Of a stretch of DNA of 27,033 nt, positions 1 through 9,047 are shown piece after piece. The stretch covers positions 1 to 27,033 of the forward strand of contig CAYVHL010000014.1 of assembly GCA_964451255.1 (NCBI GenBank), given 5' to 3'. This DNA comes from JAHBTB01 sp964451255. GTDB lineage: Bacteria > Armatimonadota > Fimbriimonadia > Fimbriimonadales > Fimbriimonadaceae. Positions within the stretch are counted from its first letter, which is position 1. Each line of letters starts with the position of its first letter. A model generated the notes under the pieces. That model had not been told where the DNA came from. It saw only the letters and a program-made list of their open reading frames with translations, and did no database searches. Position numbers and translations under genes: made by a program.

Positions 1-268
1 ATTCCTTTACGCGTTCCCAGACGCCGCCGTCGGCGATGCGCTGATCAACGAGTCCACGCTTGAGGGCGACGCGTTCCTTGAGGTGGGCCAGCAGCTTGGG
101 AACGGTGTCGAGTGGCTCGACCGGGGCGCTCGGGGATGACGGAAACACGGAGGCCGCGCCCTGGCCCTGCGCATACACCGCCGTGACGTTGGTAAACAGG
201 AATATCGCCACCAACAGCGCAGCACTCGTCCGCGAAAATCCATTCGCGTGGCGAAACAACTCGAGCAT
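1..268 (-). CDS. Exported protein of unknown function, N-terminal part only
   Basis: An open frame starts at an ATG at 268 on the minus strand, behind a purine-rich GGGGGAA ribosome site, and runs off the left edge after about 89 codons. The first 35 or so residues form a signal peptide: a basic start, a hydrophobic stretch (AALLVAIFLF) and a likely cleavage after VYA before QGQG. The visible mature part is a Pro/Ser-rich linker followed by a charged, probably helical segment (LLAHLKERVALKRG). I do not recognise the family. It is transcribed in the same direction as clpA, about 250 bp downstream of it, and is probably a separate unit. It belongs to the gammaproteobacterial-looking part of the window. 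Confidence 0.6.
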   Translation of the reverse strand, partial: MLELFRHANGFSRTSAALLVAIFLFTNVTAVYAQGQGAASVFPSSPSAPVEPLDTVPKLLAHLKERVALKRGLVDQRIADGGVWERVKE

Positions 269-402
269 GAATTCCCCCGGAATACCCGGCGAGCACAGCA
301 CGCTCACCATTCGCTGTCTTGCGACAACCCGATCGGGGGAAAGGAAACAATCCGTGGGGACAGGCTTCCTTGCCGCAATCGAATGTGCCAATCAAAGTTA
401 AA

Positions 403-421
403 TCCGCCCGTCTTGGGCGGA
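403..421 (-). terminator. Possible terminator downstream of clpA
   Basis: A perfect 7-bp stem (TCCGCCC / GGGCGGA, 5-nt loop) is followed on the minus strand by TTTAACTTTGAT, a moderately T-rich tail. It lies about 100 nt after the clpA stop and before the exported-protein gene. The tail is not a continuous T run, so termination is only plausible. A second 7-bp hairpin (513-530) sits over the clpA stop codon itself but lacks any T tract. Confidence 0.35.
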
Positions 422-519
422 CGAGAAATCTGACATTAGATGATTAACTAAAGCAACAGCCGTTAGGCGGGAGTGGTCGCGACCGAAATCCCTCCCACGG
501 GGAGAGGAAAGATCCCGGC

Positions 520-2802
520 TTACGCCGGGACCTTGGCGTCCACTTCGAGATCCAACTTGCCGTCATGCACGGTGATGTGCACGTCGCCACCCTTCTCGGC
601 CAGCGCACCGAACAGAATCTGCTCTGCTAACGGCCGCTTGATTTCATCCTGAATCAGACGAGCCATCGGACGTGCGCCCATGTGCTTGTCGTAACCCTTT
701 TCGGCCAGCCATTTCCGGGCGTCGTCGTCCACGTGCAGCATGACTTTCTTGTCATCCAACTGCGCTTGCAGTTCAGTGAGGAACTTGTCGACCACACCAA
801 GGATCACGTTTTCCGTCAGCGACGCGAACGGAATGATCGCATCCAGACGGTTGCGGAATTCCGGCGTGAACATACGACGGATGATTTCCATCGCATCGGT
901 GCTGTTGTCCTGCTGCTGGAAACCGATGCCGCGCTTGCTCAGCGATTCCGCACCGGCGTTGGTGGTCATAATCAGAATCACATTGCGGAAATCCGATTTG
1001 CGACCGTTGTTGTCGGTCAACCGACCGTAGTCCATCACCTGCAACAGCAGGTTGAAAACTTCCGGGTGCGCTTTTTCGATTTCATCGAGCAGCAGCACGC
1101 AGTGCGGATGCTTGGTGATGGCCTCCGTCAGCAAACCGCCTTGGTCGAAACCGACATAACCCGGCGGCGCACCGATCAGACGCGACACCGTGTGGCGCTC
1201 CATATATTCCGACATGTCGAAGCGCACCAACTCCATGCCCATGGTCTTGGCCAACTGGCGGCTAACTTCGGTTTTGCCGACACCCGTGGGGCCTGAAAAC
1301 AGGAAGGAACCAATCGGCTTTTCCGGCGCTTTCAAGCCGGCACGCGAAAGTTTGATCGCACCGGCCAGCGCCTCGATGGCAGCGTCTTGGCCAAACACGG
1401 TCATTTTCAGATCGCGCTCGAGATTACTCAGCTGTTTCTTGTCCGAGCTGCTCACCGATTTCGGCGGGATGCGCGCCATCTTGGCGATGATGTTTTCGAC
1501 ATCCACCACCGAAATGACTTTCTTGCGCTTGCCTTCCGGCTGCAGGCGCTGGAAAGCACCCACCTCATCGACGACATCGATGGCTTTGTCCGGCAGGAAG
1601 CGGTCATGAATATGACGTGCCGACAGTTCCGCCGCCGAACGCAACGCGTTGTCCGAGTAACGCACACTATGGTGCTCCTCGAAACGCTCGCGTAGGCCTT
1701 TGAGAATTTCGTAAGTCTGCTCGACCGTCGGCTCGGTAACGTCGATCTTCTGGAAGCGGCGCGACAACGCACGATCTTTTTCGAAGATGCCACGGTACTC
1801 GGCGAAGGTGGTGGAACCCATCACCTTGATTTCGCCAGACGCCAACAACGGCTTCAGCAAATTTGACGCATCCATCACCCCACCGGACGCCGCACCGGCA
1901 CCGATGATGGTGTGAATTTCGTCGATGAACAAAATAGCACCGGGTTTTTTCTTGAGTTCACCCAGCAGCGATTTGAAACGTTTTTCGAAATCACCGCGGT
2001 ATTTGGTGCCGGCCAGCAACGCGCCCAGATCCAGCGAGTAGACAACACTTGCTTCCAAGGGCTGCGGTACGCGACCTTCGACGATCAGCTTAGCGAGACC
2101 TTCCGCAATCGCGGTCTTGCCCACACCGGGCTCACCGACCAACAGCGGATTGTTCTTGCGACGGCGGCAGAGAATTTGCGCTGCGCGTTCGATCTCTTCT
2201 TCACGGCCCACTAAAGGGTCGATGCGGCCATCACGCGCTGCCTGATTGAGATCCGAGGCATACGCTTCCAGCGCGCTGACGCCAGTCGCTGCACCTTCGG
2301 CTGCCGCTTCTTCTTCCTGCGAAGATTGCTGTTGCTCATTGCTAGCGGCATTGCCGGCGTTGTCATCCACCTTGCTGATGCCATGCGAGATGAAGTTGAC
2401 CACGTCGATGCGCGCGACGTTCTGCTTACGCAGGAAATAAACTGCTTGGCTTTCCTGCTCGCTGAAAATGGCGACCAGCACATTCGCACCGGTTACTTCT
2501 TTCTTACCGGACGACTGCACATGGAAAACGGCACGCTGCAGCACCCGCTGGAAACCCAGCGTCGGCTGCGTTTCACGGTCTTGATCGTGGCCGGGAATGA
2601 GCGGCGTGGTTTCGTCGACAAACTGACTGAGATCGCGGCGCAAGCCGCTCAAGTCCGCCCCGCAGGCTTTGAGCACCTTGGTGGCAGAGTCATTGTCGAG
2701 CAGCGCGAGCAGCAGGTGTTCAACCGTCATGTATTCATGACGCTTGGCCCGCGCATCGCGAAACGCGACGTTGAGGGTAACTTCAAGGTCCTTGCTGAGC
2801 AT
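520..2802 (-). CDS. clpA: ClpA, ATP-dependent unfoldase of the ClpAP protease
   Basis: A class I Hsp100 ring ATPase that unfolds substrates and threads them into ClpP. The sequence shows the N-terminal Clp repeat domain (about residues 1-145), an acidic Gln/Glu-rich linker, and AAA+ module D1 with Walker A GEPGVGKT at 223-230 and Walker B LFIDEIH. D2 follows with GPTGVGKT and LLLDEIEKAH. The tripeptide IGF in RGIGFQQQD is the loop that docks on ClpP. Length is 760 aa, close to the 758 of E. coli ClpA. Two in-frame ATGs are 6 nt apart; the second (2802) is chosen because GAGGGA then lies 8 nt upstream and because MLSKDLEVTLN aligns with the family start. clpS is upstream on the same strand, so the adaptor and unfoldase are probably cotranscribed. 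Confidence 0.96.
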   Translation of the reverse strand: MLSKDLEVTLNVAFRDARAKRHEYMTVEHLLLALLDNDSATKVLKACGADLSGLRRDLSQFVDETTPLIPGHDQDRETQPTLGFQRVLQRAVFHVQSSGKKEVTGANVLVAIFSEQESQAVYFLRKQNVARIDVVNFISHGISKVDDNAGNAASNEQQQSSQEEEAAAEGAATGVSALEAYASDLNQAARDGRIDPLVGREEEIERAAQILCRRRKNNPLLVGEPGVGKTAIAEGLAKLIVEGRVPQPLEASVVYSLDLGALLAGTKYRGDFEKRFKSLLGELKKKPGAILFIDEIHTIIGAGAASGGVMDASNLLKPLLASGEIKVMGSTTFAEYRGIFEKDRALSRRFQKIDVTEPTVEQTYEILKGLRERFEEHHSVRYSDNALRSAAELSARHIHDRFLPDKAIDVVDEVGAFQRLQPEGKRKKVISVVDVENIIAKMARIPPKSVSSSDKKQLSNLERDLKMTVFGQDAAIEALAGAIKLSRAGLKAPEKPIGSFLFSGPTGVGKTEVSRQLAKTMGMELVRFDMSEYMERHTVSRLIGAPPGYVGFDQGGLLTEAITKHPHCVLLLDEIEKAHPEVFNLLLQVMDYGRLTDNNGRKSDFRNVILIMTTNAGAESLSKRGIGFQQQDNSTDAMEIIRRMFTPEFRNRLDAIIPFASLTENVILGVVDKFLTELQAQLDDKKVMLHVDDDARKWLAEKGYDKHMGARPMARLIQDEIKRPLAEQILFGALAEKGGDVHITVHDGKLDLEVDAKVPA

Positions 2803-2850
2803 GGCCATTCTCCCTCGATTGCTACTTACGGTTTATAGCGTGTCTTACTA

Positions 2851-2898
2851 TGTATTGCGCTGTGTATTGCGCTGTGTATTGCGCTGTGTATTACGCGT
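2851..2898. repeat. 12-bp tandem repeat in the clpS-clpA spacer
   Basis: Three perfect copies of TGTATTGCGCTG (2851-2862, 2863-2874, 2875-2886) are followed by a fourth degenerate copy (TGTATTACGCGT). They lie in the roughly 160-bp gap between the clpS stop and the clpA start. The unit is a multiple of three, but no gene on either strand supports a coding role here. Copy number is likely variable between strains. Confidence 0.85.
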
Positions 2899-2964
2899 CC
2901 GGTGCCGACTCGTGCAAAAAAATGATGATCGGTACTATTCCGACCCATCCTATGCCCGGTCGGT

Positions 2965-3312
2965 TCACTCCTGCTCAATCTTTGCCATCAACGGATGCTG
3001 GTGGCGACGAGCGTAGTCTACGACCTGCGTTGATTTGGTTTCTGCGACATCTTTTGAGTAGATACCGCATACCGCTTTGCCTTGCGTATGTATGGTCAAC
3101 ATGGTGCGCGTGGCCTGCTCACGATTCATGCTGAAAAAGCTTTCCAACACTTCAACCACAAAATCCATGGGGGTGAAGTCATCGTTGAGGATGACCACTT
3201 TGTACATGGCCGGCCGCTTGAGCGCAGGCTTTGCGGTTTCGACCGCCAGACTAGTGCCCGCGCCTTCGTCGCTAGGCAGTTCCGGGGTTTTACCGTCGTT
3301 ATCCTCGGCCAT
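2965..3312 (-). CDS. clpS: ClpS, N-degron adaptor for ClpA
   Basis: ClpS binds proteins with destabilising N-terminal residues (Leu, Phe, Tyr, Trp) and hands them to ClpAP. The core fold is clear: KVVILNDDFTPMDFVVEVL with the NDD of the N-degron pocket, then TIHTQGKAVCGIYSKDVAE with the pocket His, then the C-terminal helix. The frame could open at a TTG at 3336. The ATG at 3312 is preferred because GGAAG sits 6-7 nt upstream and the protein then has a normal length (115 aa). It has a flexible acidic N-terminal extension, which in this family contacts the ClpA N-domain and helps delivery. clpA follows in the same direction after the repeat-bearing spacer, and cspD is divergent. Confidence 0.95.
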   Translation of the reverse strand: MAEDNDGKTPELPSDEGAGTSLAVETAKPALKRPAMYKVVILNDDFTPMDFVVEVLESFFSMNREQATRTMLTIHTQGKAVCGIYSKDVAETKSTQVVDYARRHQHPLMAKIEQE

Positions 3313-3496
3313 GCGCAACTTCCGGGTGTGGATCAATGACAGACACTGTCAGGTGCCGTGCCAGTGTTGTCCAGTGATGGGGATGGACGCGCGTACCTTC
3401 AAGGCCGACCAGCGCCGAATGCTTGACGTCTGATCAAAACCTGATCGACAGTGCGGGTTCGCCACAGTTTAACAACAATAACAACGCAGGCGGCGG

Positions 3497-3515
3497 GCTG
3501 TGAGGCTCGCACAGC
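3497..3515 (+). promoter_or_regulatory. Hairpin in the cspD 5' leader, next to the ribosome site
   Basis: GCTGTG and CACAGC form a 6-bp stem with a 7-nt loop, ending 5 nt before the GAGGG ribosome site (3521-3525) of the cold-shock gene, whose ATG is at 3533. Cold-shock mRNAs are often regulated by leader structure, so a role in translation is possible but not shown. I could not identify a convincing -35/-10 pair in the 220-bp clpS/cspD divergent region. Confidence 0.3.
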
Positions 3516-3532
3516 GGCACGAGGGATTGCCC

Positions 3533-3826
3533 ATGCAGACCGGACGCGTGAAGTGGTTCAACAACGCCAAAGGCTACGGATTTGTGCGGCCCGACCAAGG
3601 CGGTGACGATCTGTTCGTCCATTACTCCTACATCACCATGGACGGTTACAAAACGCTCAAAGCAGGCCAGCCGGTGAGCTTCGACATCAAAGAAGCACCC
3701 AAAGGCAATCACGCCATCAACTTGAATATTCTCGGCGATGTACGCGATGACGATGCACCGCGTCACGCCGTTAACGATGCGCGTCATTTTCAAAATCTGC
3801 CGGAAGACAGTCGTCGCACGGGCTGA
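3533..3826 (+). CDS. cspD: Cold-shock domain protein, CspD-like
   Basis: A small nucleic-acid-binding OB-fold protein of 97 aa. The RNP-1 motif (KGYGFV) and RNP-2-like motif (DLFVHYSYI) that stack bases are intact at about residues 14-33. An open frame extends upstream to 3500, but the ATG at 3533 has GAGGG 7 nt upstream and begins MQTGRVKWFNNAKGYGFV as in the family. Beyond the domain of about 70 aa there is a charged tail of some 28 residues with no recognised fold. The position next to clpS and icd is that of cspD in Pseudomonas and relatives. There CspD is linked to stationary-phase inhibition of replication; that function is inferred from the family. Confidence 0.9.
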   Translation: MQTGRVKWFNNAKGYGFVRPDQGGDDLFVHYSYITMDGYKTLKAGQPVSFDIKEAPKGNHAINLNILGDVRDDDAPRHAVNDARHFQNLPEDSRRTG

Positions 3827-3851
3827 GTGCACATCGAAAAAAATACGCAAT

Positions 3852-3880
3852 AAAAAACCCGGGACCAGCCCGGGTTTTTT
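3852..3880. terminator. Strong bidirectional terminator between cspD and icd
   Basis: A perfect 12-bp inverted repeat AAAAAACCCGGG (3852-3863) / CCCGGGTTTTTT (3869-3880) with a 5-nt loop lies between the convergent cspD and icd genes. Read in either direction it gives a GC stem followed by six U residues, so one element can serve both genes. Confidence 0.9.
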
Positions 3881-3896
3881 ATTTATCTCGTGCGCG

Positions 3897-5192
<1,296 letters not shown>

Positions 5193-5203
5193 AGCTGCGC
5201 CAA

Positions 5204-5209
5204 ATCATA
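5204..5209 (-). promoter_or_regulatory. -10-like TATGAT 11 nt before the icd start
   Basis: Read on the minus strand, TATGAT ends 11 nt before the icd ATG, with TTGGGG 18 nt upstream as a poor -35. Transcription from here would start within a few bases of the ATG, giving a nearly leaderless mRNA. No Shine-Dalgarno sequence is visible in the gap. Confidence 0.45.
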
Positions 5210-5239
5210 CCAAGGCGTAACTCGTGGCCCCAAGAAGGT

Positions 5240-5605
5240 TCAGACCAGAAGCTTGCCTTTCGAGGCGTCCAGTTCTGACATGAACGCACTGAGTTCAGCG
5301 ATACGCTTCCGATTAGGGCGGCAAATGATGAACTTGCCTTGCTTCTCGACCGTGATGAGACCGGCTGTCTTGAGCTCCTTCAAGTGGAAGCTGATACGTG
5401 GGTTGGCCTTGCTAACTCCCGTCACAGCCTTACTGACTTCCCCTACTGTGGCGCCGGCGACGCCGCTTTCGCCGCTCTGGTCCACTCGGCAGAGGAACGT
5501 GACGATTCCGAGGCGAGTAGCATCGCCCAAGGCTTTGAAAGCGCGAGACATTTCTTCCACTTCTGCCACCTGTGAAGTCGGTTGCTTTGGAGTGAGATCC
5601 ATCAT
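5240..5605 (-). CDS. ArsR/SmtB-like winged-helix transcriptional regulator
   Basis: A 121-aa protein consisting essentially of one winged helix-turn-helix domain. The dimerisation helix and first DNA-binding helix read MSRAFKALGDATRLGIVTFLC, followed by TVGEVSKAVTGVSKANPRISFHLKELKTAGLI (shown here only to mark the recognition helix region) and a wing KQGKFIICRPN. There is no obvious metal-binding Cys/His cluster, so it need not be a metal sensor. The open frame continues upstream to 5773, but homology begins after the tandem ATGs at 5605/5602, with GAAGG about 13 nt upstream. It lies 47 bp before icd on the same strand; a regulatory link to icd is possible but unproven. Confidence 0.82.
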   Translation of the reverse strand: MMDLTPKQPTSQVAEVEEMSRAFKALGDATRLGIVTFLCRVDQSGESGVAGATVGEVSKAVTGVSKANPRISFHLKELKTAGLITVEKQGKFIICRPNRKRIAELSAFMSELDASKGKLLV

Positions 5606-5906
5606 TTTGGCACTCTGACCTTCGGTCGCCTGGCAGAGCCAAGCTTGTAAACGCCCAACAATCCCTATTGTGACCCGTAAATGGGGAAATTTGTTGGTTG
5701 AGCCTTTGAAATTGTAATGAATACTAGGCCGATTCCCTTCTGTTGAAGTTGAATGGCCGAAACATTGTGACAAAACTCTGCGTCGGAGGCTCGATGGTCA
5801 GCCTTCGTCCCTATCCTTCGATCCACGAGGCACCCCTCTCGCGGCGCTCGCCTGGAGCACCCGGGAACCATCACATTATGGTGGATGGATCCGGTTGGCG
5901 GATAGA
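5606..5906. promoter_or_regulatory. AT-rich divergent control region between the ArsR-like gene and the lipoprotein gene
   Basis: This stretch of about 300 bp holds no gene. It contains an inverted repeat ACAAT-CCCT-ATTGT at 5658-5671 and the 8-mer ATTGTGAC twice, at 5667-5674 and 5764-5771. The second copy lies in a small TTGT-G-ACAA palindrome. On the minus strand TACAAT (5716-5711) is a possible -10 for the regulator, giving a leader of roughly 100 nt. On the plus strand CATTAT (5874-5879) precedes the lipoprotein gene. The repeats are candidate autoregulatory operators; this is inference from position. Confidence 0.4.
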
Positions 5907-7178
5907 ATGCTCTGGACGCGAGACCTGTTGAGAAGAATCGCCTCCCTTTTGCTCTTAGTTCTCCTGGCGTCCGGTTGTTCGACCGGACCCAAGCACGTCG
6001 TGCTCCGGATCGCCAATTGGGGCGGCGCCGGGAGCGACAGTGCTGTCGACCAAGCGTACCGATGGGTCTTCGCCGAGTTTGAGCGTCGGCACCCGGGCGT
6101 GGAGATCCAGGTCGAAGGGACGCCAGGCAGCCAGGAGTACGTCAACAAGATGCTCTTGAGCTTCGTGGCCAAGTCGGCTCCGGACGTGATGACGATCGAC
6201 GCCTCCAGCGCCGCCGTCTTCGTCGACAACGGCCTGATCCAAGACTTGGCGCCCTACATCGCCAAGGACAAGTCCTTCGATTCTTCCGCCTACTATCCCA
6301 ACGTCCTCGACATCACCCGCCGTGCGGACCGTCTGTACTCGATCCCCTTGGATTTCACACCGATGGTCGTCTATTACAACAAAGCGTTGTTCGACGCCGC
6401 CGGTGTGCCCTACCCCAAAGAAGACTGGACGACCGATGACTTCCTCGCCAAAGCAAAGGCACTCACGCAGAACGGCAAGTTCGGGTTCGACTTCACCACT
6501 TGGATGCCGGGATGGGTGATGTGGCTGTGGAACAACGGCGCCGACGTCTTGTCCCCGGACGGTTCTCGTGCGTCGGGTTACTTCGACTCGCCAAAGTCCG
6601 AAGAGACACTCAGAATGCTCGCCGACATGGTTCTCGTCGACAAATCCTCGCCAGCCTTGTCCCAGGCGGCGGCGGTCGGCGTCGACCCATTCGCCAACGG
6701 AGACTGCGCGATGGCGGTCAGCGGACATTGGAGCCTGTCGACCTATGCCAGTTCCCCCAGATTGGACATAGAAAAGATCGGGGTCGCACCCATGCCCCAC
6801 GGCCCTGACATGCCGAGTCAGACCGTCATGTACGAGGCGAGCGTGGGCATCACCCGCGACGCGAAGCACCCCGACCTCGCCTGGGAGCTGGTCAAATGGA
6901 TGACCAGCGCCGAGGCCCAGCGTAAGATCCAAAGTTCTCTCATCGCCGTCTGTGCCCGCAAGGACGTCAGCCAGGAACTGGCGAAGAACGAGCGGGAGAA
7001 GTCGTTTCTCCGCATCGTCTCCTCGGCCCGGGCTCCCTGGGGGGCCAAGGTCAAGGGCTATGACTTCGTCGAGACCGAGGGGATCAAGTTGATGGACGGG
7101 GTCTGCAAGAACGGCCTTGACCTCCGCGACGGCCTCAAGGCCGCGGTCGGGCGCATCGACAAGCACCTCGCCAAGTAA
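5907..7178 (+). CDS. Sugar-type ABC transporter substrate-binding lipoprotein
   Basis: An extracytoplasmic solute-binding protein of the UgpB/MalE-like class 1 family, 423 aa. The N-terminus has a basic start, a run of leucines and a lipobox LLASGC with Cys24, so it should be lipid-anchored. Typical family segments follow: ANWGG near the start of the mature domain, FERRHPGVEIQVEG, APDVMTIDASSAAVFVDNGLIQDL, PLDFTPMVVYYNKALFDAAGV, GDCAMAVSGHWSL and HPDLAWELVKWMTSAEAQRKI. A TTG at 5895 is in frame, but the ATG at 5907 is preferred. No permease or ATPase gene is adjacent, so the transporter partners must be elsewhere. The ligand cannot be deduced. The 3' end faces the methylase gene 18 bp away. 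Confidence 0.88.
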   Translation: MLWTRDLLRRIASLLLLVLLASGCSTGPKHVVLRIANWGGAGSDSAVDQAYRWVFAEFERRHPGVEIQVEGTPGSQEYVNKMLLSFVAKSAPDVMTIDASSAAVFVDNGLIQDLAPYIAKDKSFDSSAYYPNVLDITRRADRLYSIPLDFTPMVVYYNKALFDAAGVPYPKEDWTTDDFLAKAKALTQNGKFGFDFTTWMPGWVMWLWNNGADVLSPDGSRASGYFDSPKSEETLRMLADMVLVDKSSPALSQAAAVGVDPFANGDCAMAVSGHWSLSTYASSPRLDIEKIGVAPMPHGPDMPSQTVMYEASVGITRDAKHPDLAWELVKWMTSAEAQRKIQSSLIAVCARKDVSQELAKNEREKSFLRIVSSARAPWGAKVKGYDFVETEGIKLMDGVCKNGLDLRDGLKAAVGRIDKHLAK

Positions 7179-7196
7179 CGCTAGCCCAGAGGCGAC

Positions 7197-7718
7197 TCAG
7201 CCGAGGACGGCGCGGAACGCAACCACCGCCGCAGCCACGTGGACGTTCATCGAACGCCCCTTGCCGTACATGGGAACAAAGACGGCGGCGACGCACCTTT
7301 TGAGCACACCGCTGTAGACGCCCTTCTCTTCGTTGCCCATGACGAGGCAGGTCTTGGACGCGAACTCGAACTCGTTATAGGGCACCGCCTGGTCCGCGAT
7401 CTCGACCGCCACCAAGGTCCAACCGTCCGCCAACAGGGCGTCGCAGGCATCGTCGTGACGCGGGAAGGACCTCACCGGCACCCGTCGGTGGTGGCCGAGC
7501 GACGTGACCCCGATCATCGGGTCTGGTGGCACGGGGGTCCGTCCCGAGGTGACGATCTCTGACGCGCCGCAGGCGTCCGCGACCCGGAACATGCCGCCCA
7601 CGTTGTAAGCGTCGCCCCAATCCTGGAGATAGAATGCGAGCTCGACCTTCGGCGGAAACTGGCGGCGGGCGTCCTTCTGCAACTGCCGCGCCCCCGTCTT
7701 GCTCCTGATCGTCTCCAT
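7197..7718 (-). CDS. SPOUT-family (TrmH/SpoU) RNA 2'-O-methyltransferase
   Basis: A 173-aa knotted methyltransferase that uses S-adenosylmethionine to methylate ribose in tRNA or rRNA. All three SpoU motifs are present: NVGGMFRVADACG (motif 1, with the Asn and Arg expected at the active site), LVMGNEEKGV (motif 2) and VPMYGKGRSMNVHVAAAVVAF (motif 3, completing the AdoMet knot). There is no N-terminal L30e-like or C-terminal extension, so it is a minimal SPOUT domain and the target nucleotide cannot be inferred. The open frame extends back to 7862, overlapping the divergent phosphorylase. The ATG at 7718 is chosen because the conserved domain begins soon after it and TACAAT lies 7 nt upstream. 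Confidence 0.88.
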   Translation of the reverse strand: METIRSKTGARQLQKDARRQFPPKVELAFYLQDWGDAYNVGGMFRVADACGASEIVTSGRTPVPPDPMIGVTSLGHHRRVPVRSFPRHDDACDALLADGWTLVAVEIADQAVPYNEFEFASKTCLVMGNEEKGVYSGVLKRCVAAVFVPMYGKGRSMNVHVAAAVVAFRAVLG

Positions 7719-7725
7719 GCCGCCG

Positions 7726-7731
7726 ATTGTA
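7726..7731 (-). promoter_or_regulatory. -10-like TACAAT 7 nt before the methylase ATG
   Basis: On the minus strand TACAAT ends 7 nt before the ATG at 7718 and there is no ribosome site in the gap. Transcription would begin at or next to the start codon. No good -35 is visible. It is back-to-back with the TAAACT of the divergent phosphorylase gene. Confidence 0.5.
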
Positions 7732-7738
7732 ACCGGAC

Positions 7739-7744
7739 TAAACT
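7739..7744 (+). promoter_or_regulatory. -10-like TAAACT 7 nt before the phosphorylase GTG
   Basis: TAAACT is followed by GGAGGCC and then the GTG at 7752. The GGAGG could act as a ribosome site for a later in-frame GTG (7761), but it is only 2 nt from the first GTG. The two divergent start codons are separated by just 33 bp, in which both hexamers fit without overlap. Confidence 0.4.
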
Positions 7745-7751
7745 GGAGGCC

Positions 7752-9044
7752 GTGGACGCAGTGACTTGCATCGCGAACCGGCGCGACGGCCGCGTCCAAA
7801 GCTACGAGGAACTGGAGGCGTTGGCCCAGGCCGCCGCCAAGGGAACCTGGTCCGACGAACAACTCGCCGCCTGGTTGATGGCCGCCTACCTGCGGCCCCT
7901 AGGAATGGACGAGACCGCCGACCTGACCCTCGCCATGGTCCGAAGCGGCGAGCGCCTTGACCTCGCCGACCTGCCTAGACCTTGGCTCGACAAGCACTCG
8001 ACCGGCGGCGTAGGCGACAAGACCACTGTCGTCCTGCTCCCCTTGCTCGCCTGCTTTGGCCTTACGATGGTCAAGATGAGCGGCCGGGGCCTCGGGATAA
8101 CCGGCGGCACCATCGACAAGCTAGAGTCGGTGCCTGGCTTCCGGACCGACCTGACCCCACAGGAGATGATCGACCAAGCGGGCCGCATCGGCCTGGCCCT
8201 TACCGGCCAGACGCCACGGCTCGCCCCCGCTGACGGAAAGCTCTACGCGATCCGTGACGTCACCGCCACCGTCGGTTCGGTCCCGCTGATCGCGAGCAGC
8301 ATCCTGAGCAAAAAGATCGCGGGAGGGGCCGAGACGATCGTGATCGACGTCAAGTGCGGCTCGGGCGCGTTCATGCGGGATCTCGACCATGCGGTCGCTC
8401 TGGCCAGGTGCTTGGAAGAGGTCGGGCGACGCGCCTCACTCAAGGTCGTCACCCACGTCACCGACATGGATCAACCTCTCGGCCGCTCCGCGGGCAACGC
8501 GCTTGAGGTGCAAGAGGCCCTCGCCGTGCTATCGGGAAGGGAGTCGAACCGGTTCTCGGAACTCTGCGTCCAGCTTGCCGGAATGGCTTTGGCCTCCGTC
8601 GGACGGCCCACCTCGAGCCAGGAGATAGGCCTCGCTTTGACTGACGGGCGAGCGGCATCGAAGGCGATGGAATGGTTCGCGGCACAAGGCGCAGACCTCA
8701 GCGTCTTCGAAAGCGACGATTGGTCACAGGCCCCGGTCGTGGAAGAAGTGGTGTGGCCCGGGCCGGACGGGTGGGTCACCCATGTGGACGCGGGTGTGGT
8801 GGGCGAGACAGTGATCCGCCTGGGCGGCGGTAGGCACAAGAAGGGCGACCCGGTCGACCCAAGGGTGGGCGTGGAGACACTGGTGTGCGTCGGTAGCCAA
8901 ATCGCCCAGGGACAGCCGGTGTTCCGGGTACACGCTTCGAGCCAGGCAAGCTCGACGGAGGCCAAGGATCGGCTCGCCATCGCGGTACAGACCACCGACC
9001 ACCAGGTGTCACCCCGGCCGTTGTTCCTAGCCGAGACGCGCTAG
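7752..9044 (+). CDS. deoA: Thymidine/pyrimidine-nucleoside phosphorylase
   Basis: Phosphorolysis of thymidine, and possibly uridine, to base and (deoxy)ribose-1-phosphate; nucleoside salvage. Length 430 aa, close to the 433 of B. subtilis Pdp. Seen: the N-terminal helical domain with ADLTLAMVRSGERLDL, the phosphate loop KHSTGGVGDKTT, the signature MSGRGLG-I-TGGTIDKLES, RDVTATVGSVPLIASSILSKK with the Arg, Ser and Lys equivalent to active-site residues of the E. coli enzyme, MDQPLGRSAGNALEV, and the C-terminal GGGRHKKGD domain. The signature His (E. coli His85) is Ile116 here, which is unusual. The start is a GTG; a second GTG three codons later is the alternative. The gene ends 3 bp from maf, which faces it. 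Whether it is of the DeoA or the Pdp subtype is not settled. Confidence 0.92.
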   Translation: MDAVTCIANRRDGRVQSYEELEALAQAAAKGTWSDEQLAAWLMAAYLRPLGMDETADLTLAMVRSGERLDLADLPRPWLDKHSTGGVGDKTTVVLLPLLACFGLTMVKMSGRGLGITGGTIDKLESVPGFRTDLTPQEMIDQAGRIGLALTGQTPRLAPADGKLYAIRDVTATVGSVPLIASSILSKKIAGGAETIVIDVKCGSGAFMRDLDHAVALARCLEEVGRRASLKVVTHVTDMDQPLGRSAGNALEVQEALAVLSGRESNRFSELCVQLAGMALASVGRPTSSQEIGLALTDGRAASKAMEWFAAQGADLSVFESDDWSQAPVVEEVVWPGPDGWVTHVDAGVVGETVIRLGGGRHKKGDPVDPRVGVETLVCVGSQIAQGQPVFRVHASSQASSTEAKDRLAIAVQTTDHQVSPRPLFLAETR

Positions 9045-9047
9045 GGC

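Noticed and set aside
2850..3134. Open frame through the 12-bp repeat giving MYCAVYCAVYCAVYY.
   Set aside because: Product of the repeat; overlaps clpS antisense and has no ribosome site.
5955..7166. Long open frame on the minus strand opposite the lipoprotein gene (about 400 codons).
   Set aside because: High G+C mirror frame; the plus strand encodes a complete solute-binding protein with lipobox, and the antisense translation has no recognisable domain.
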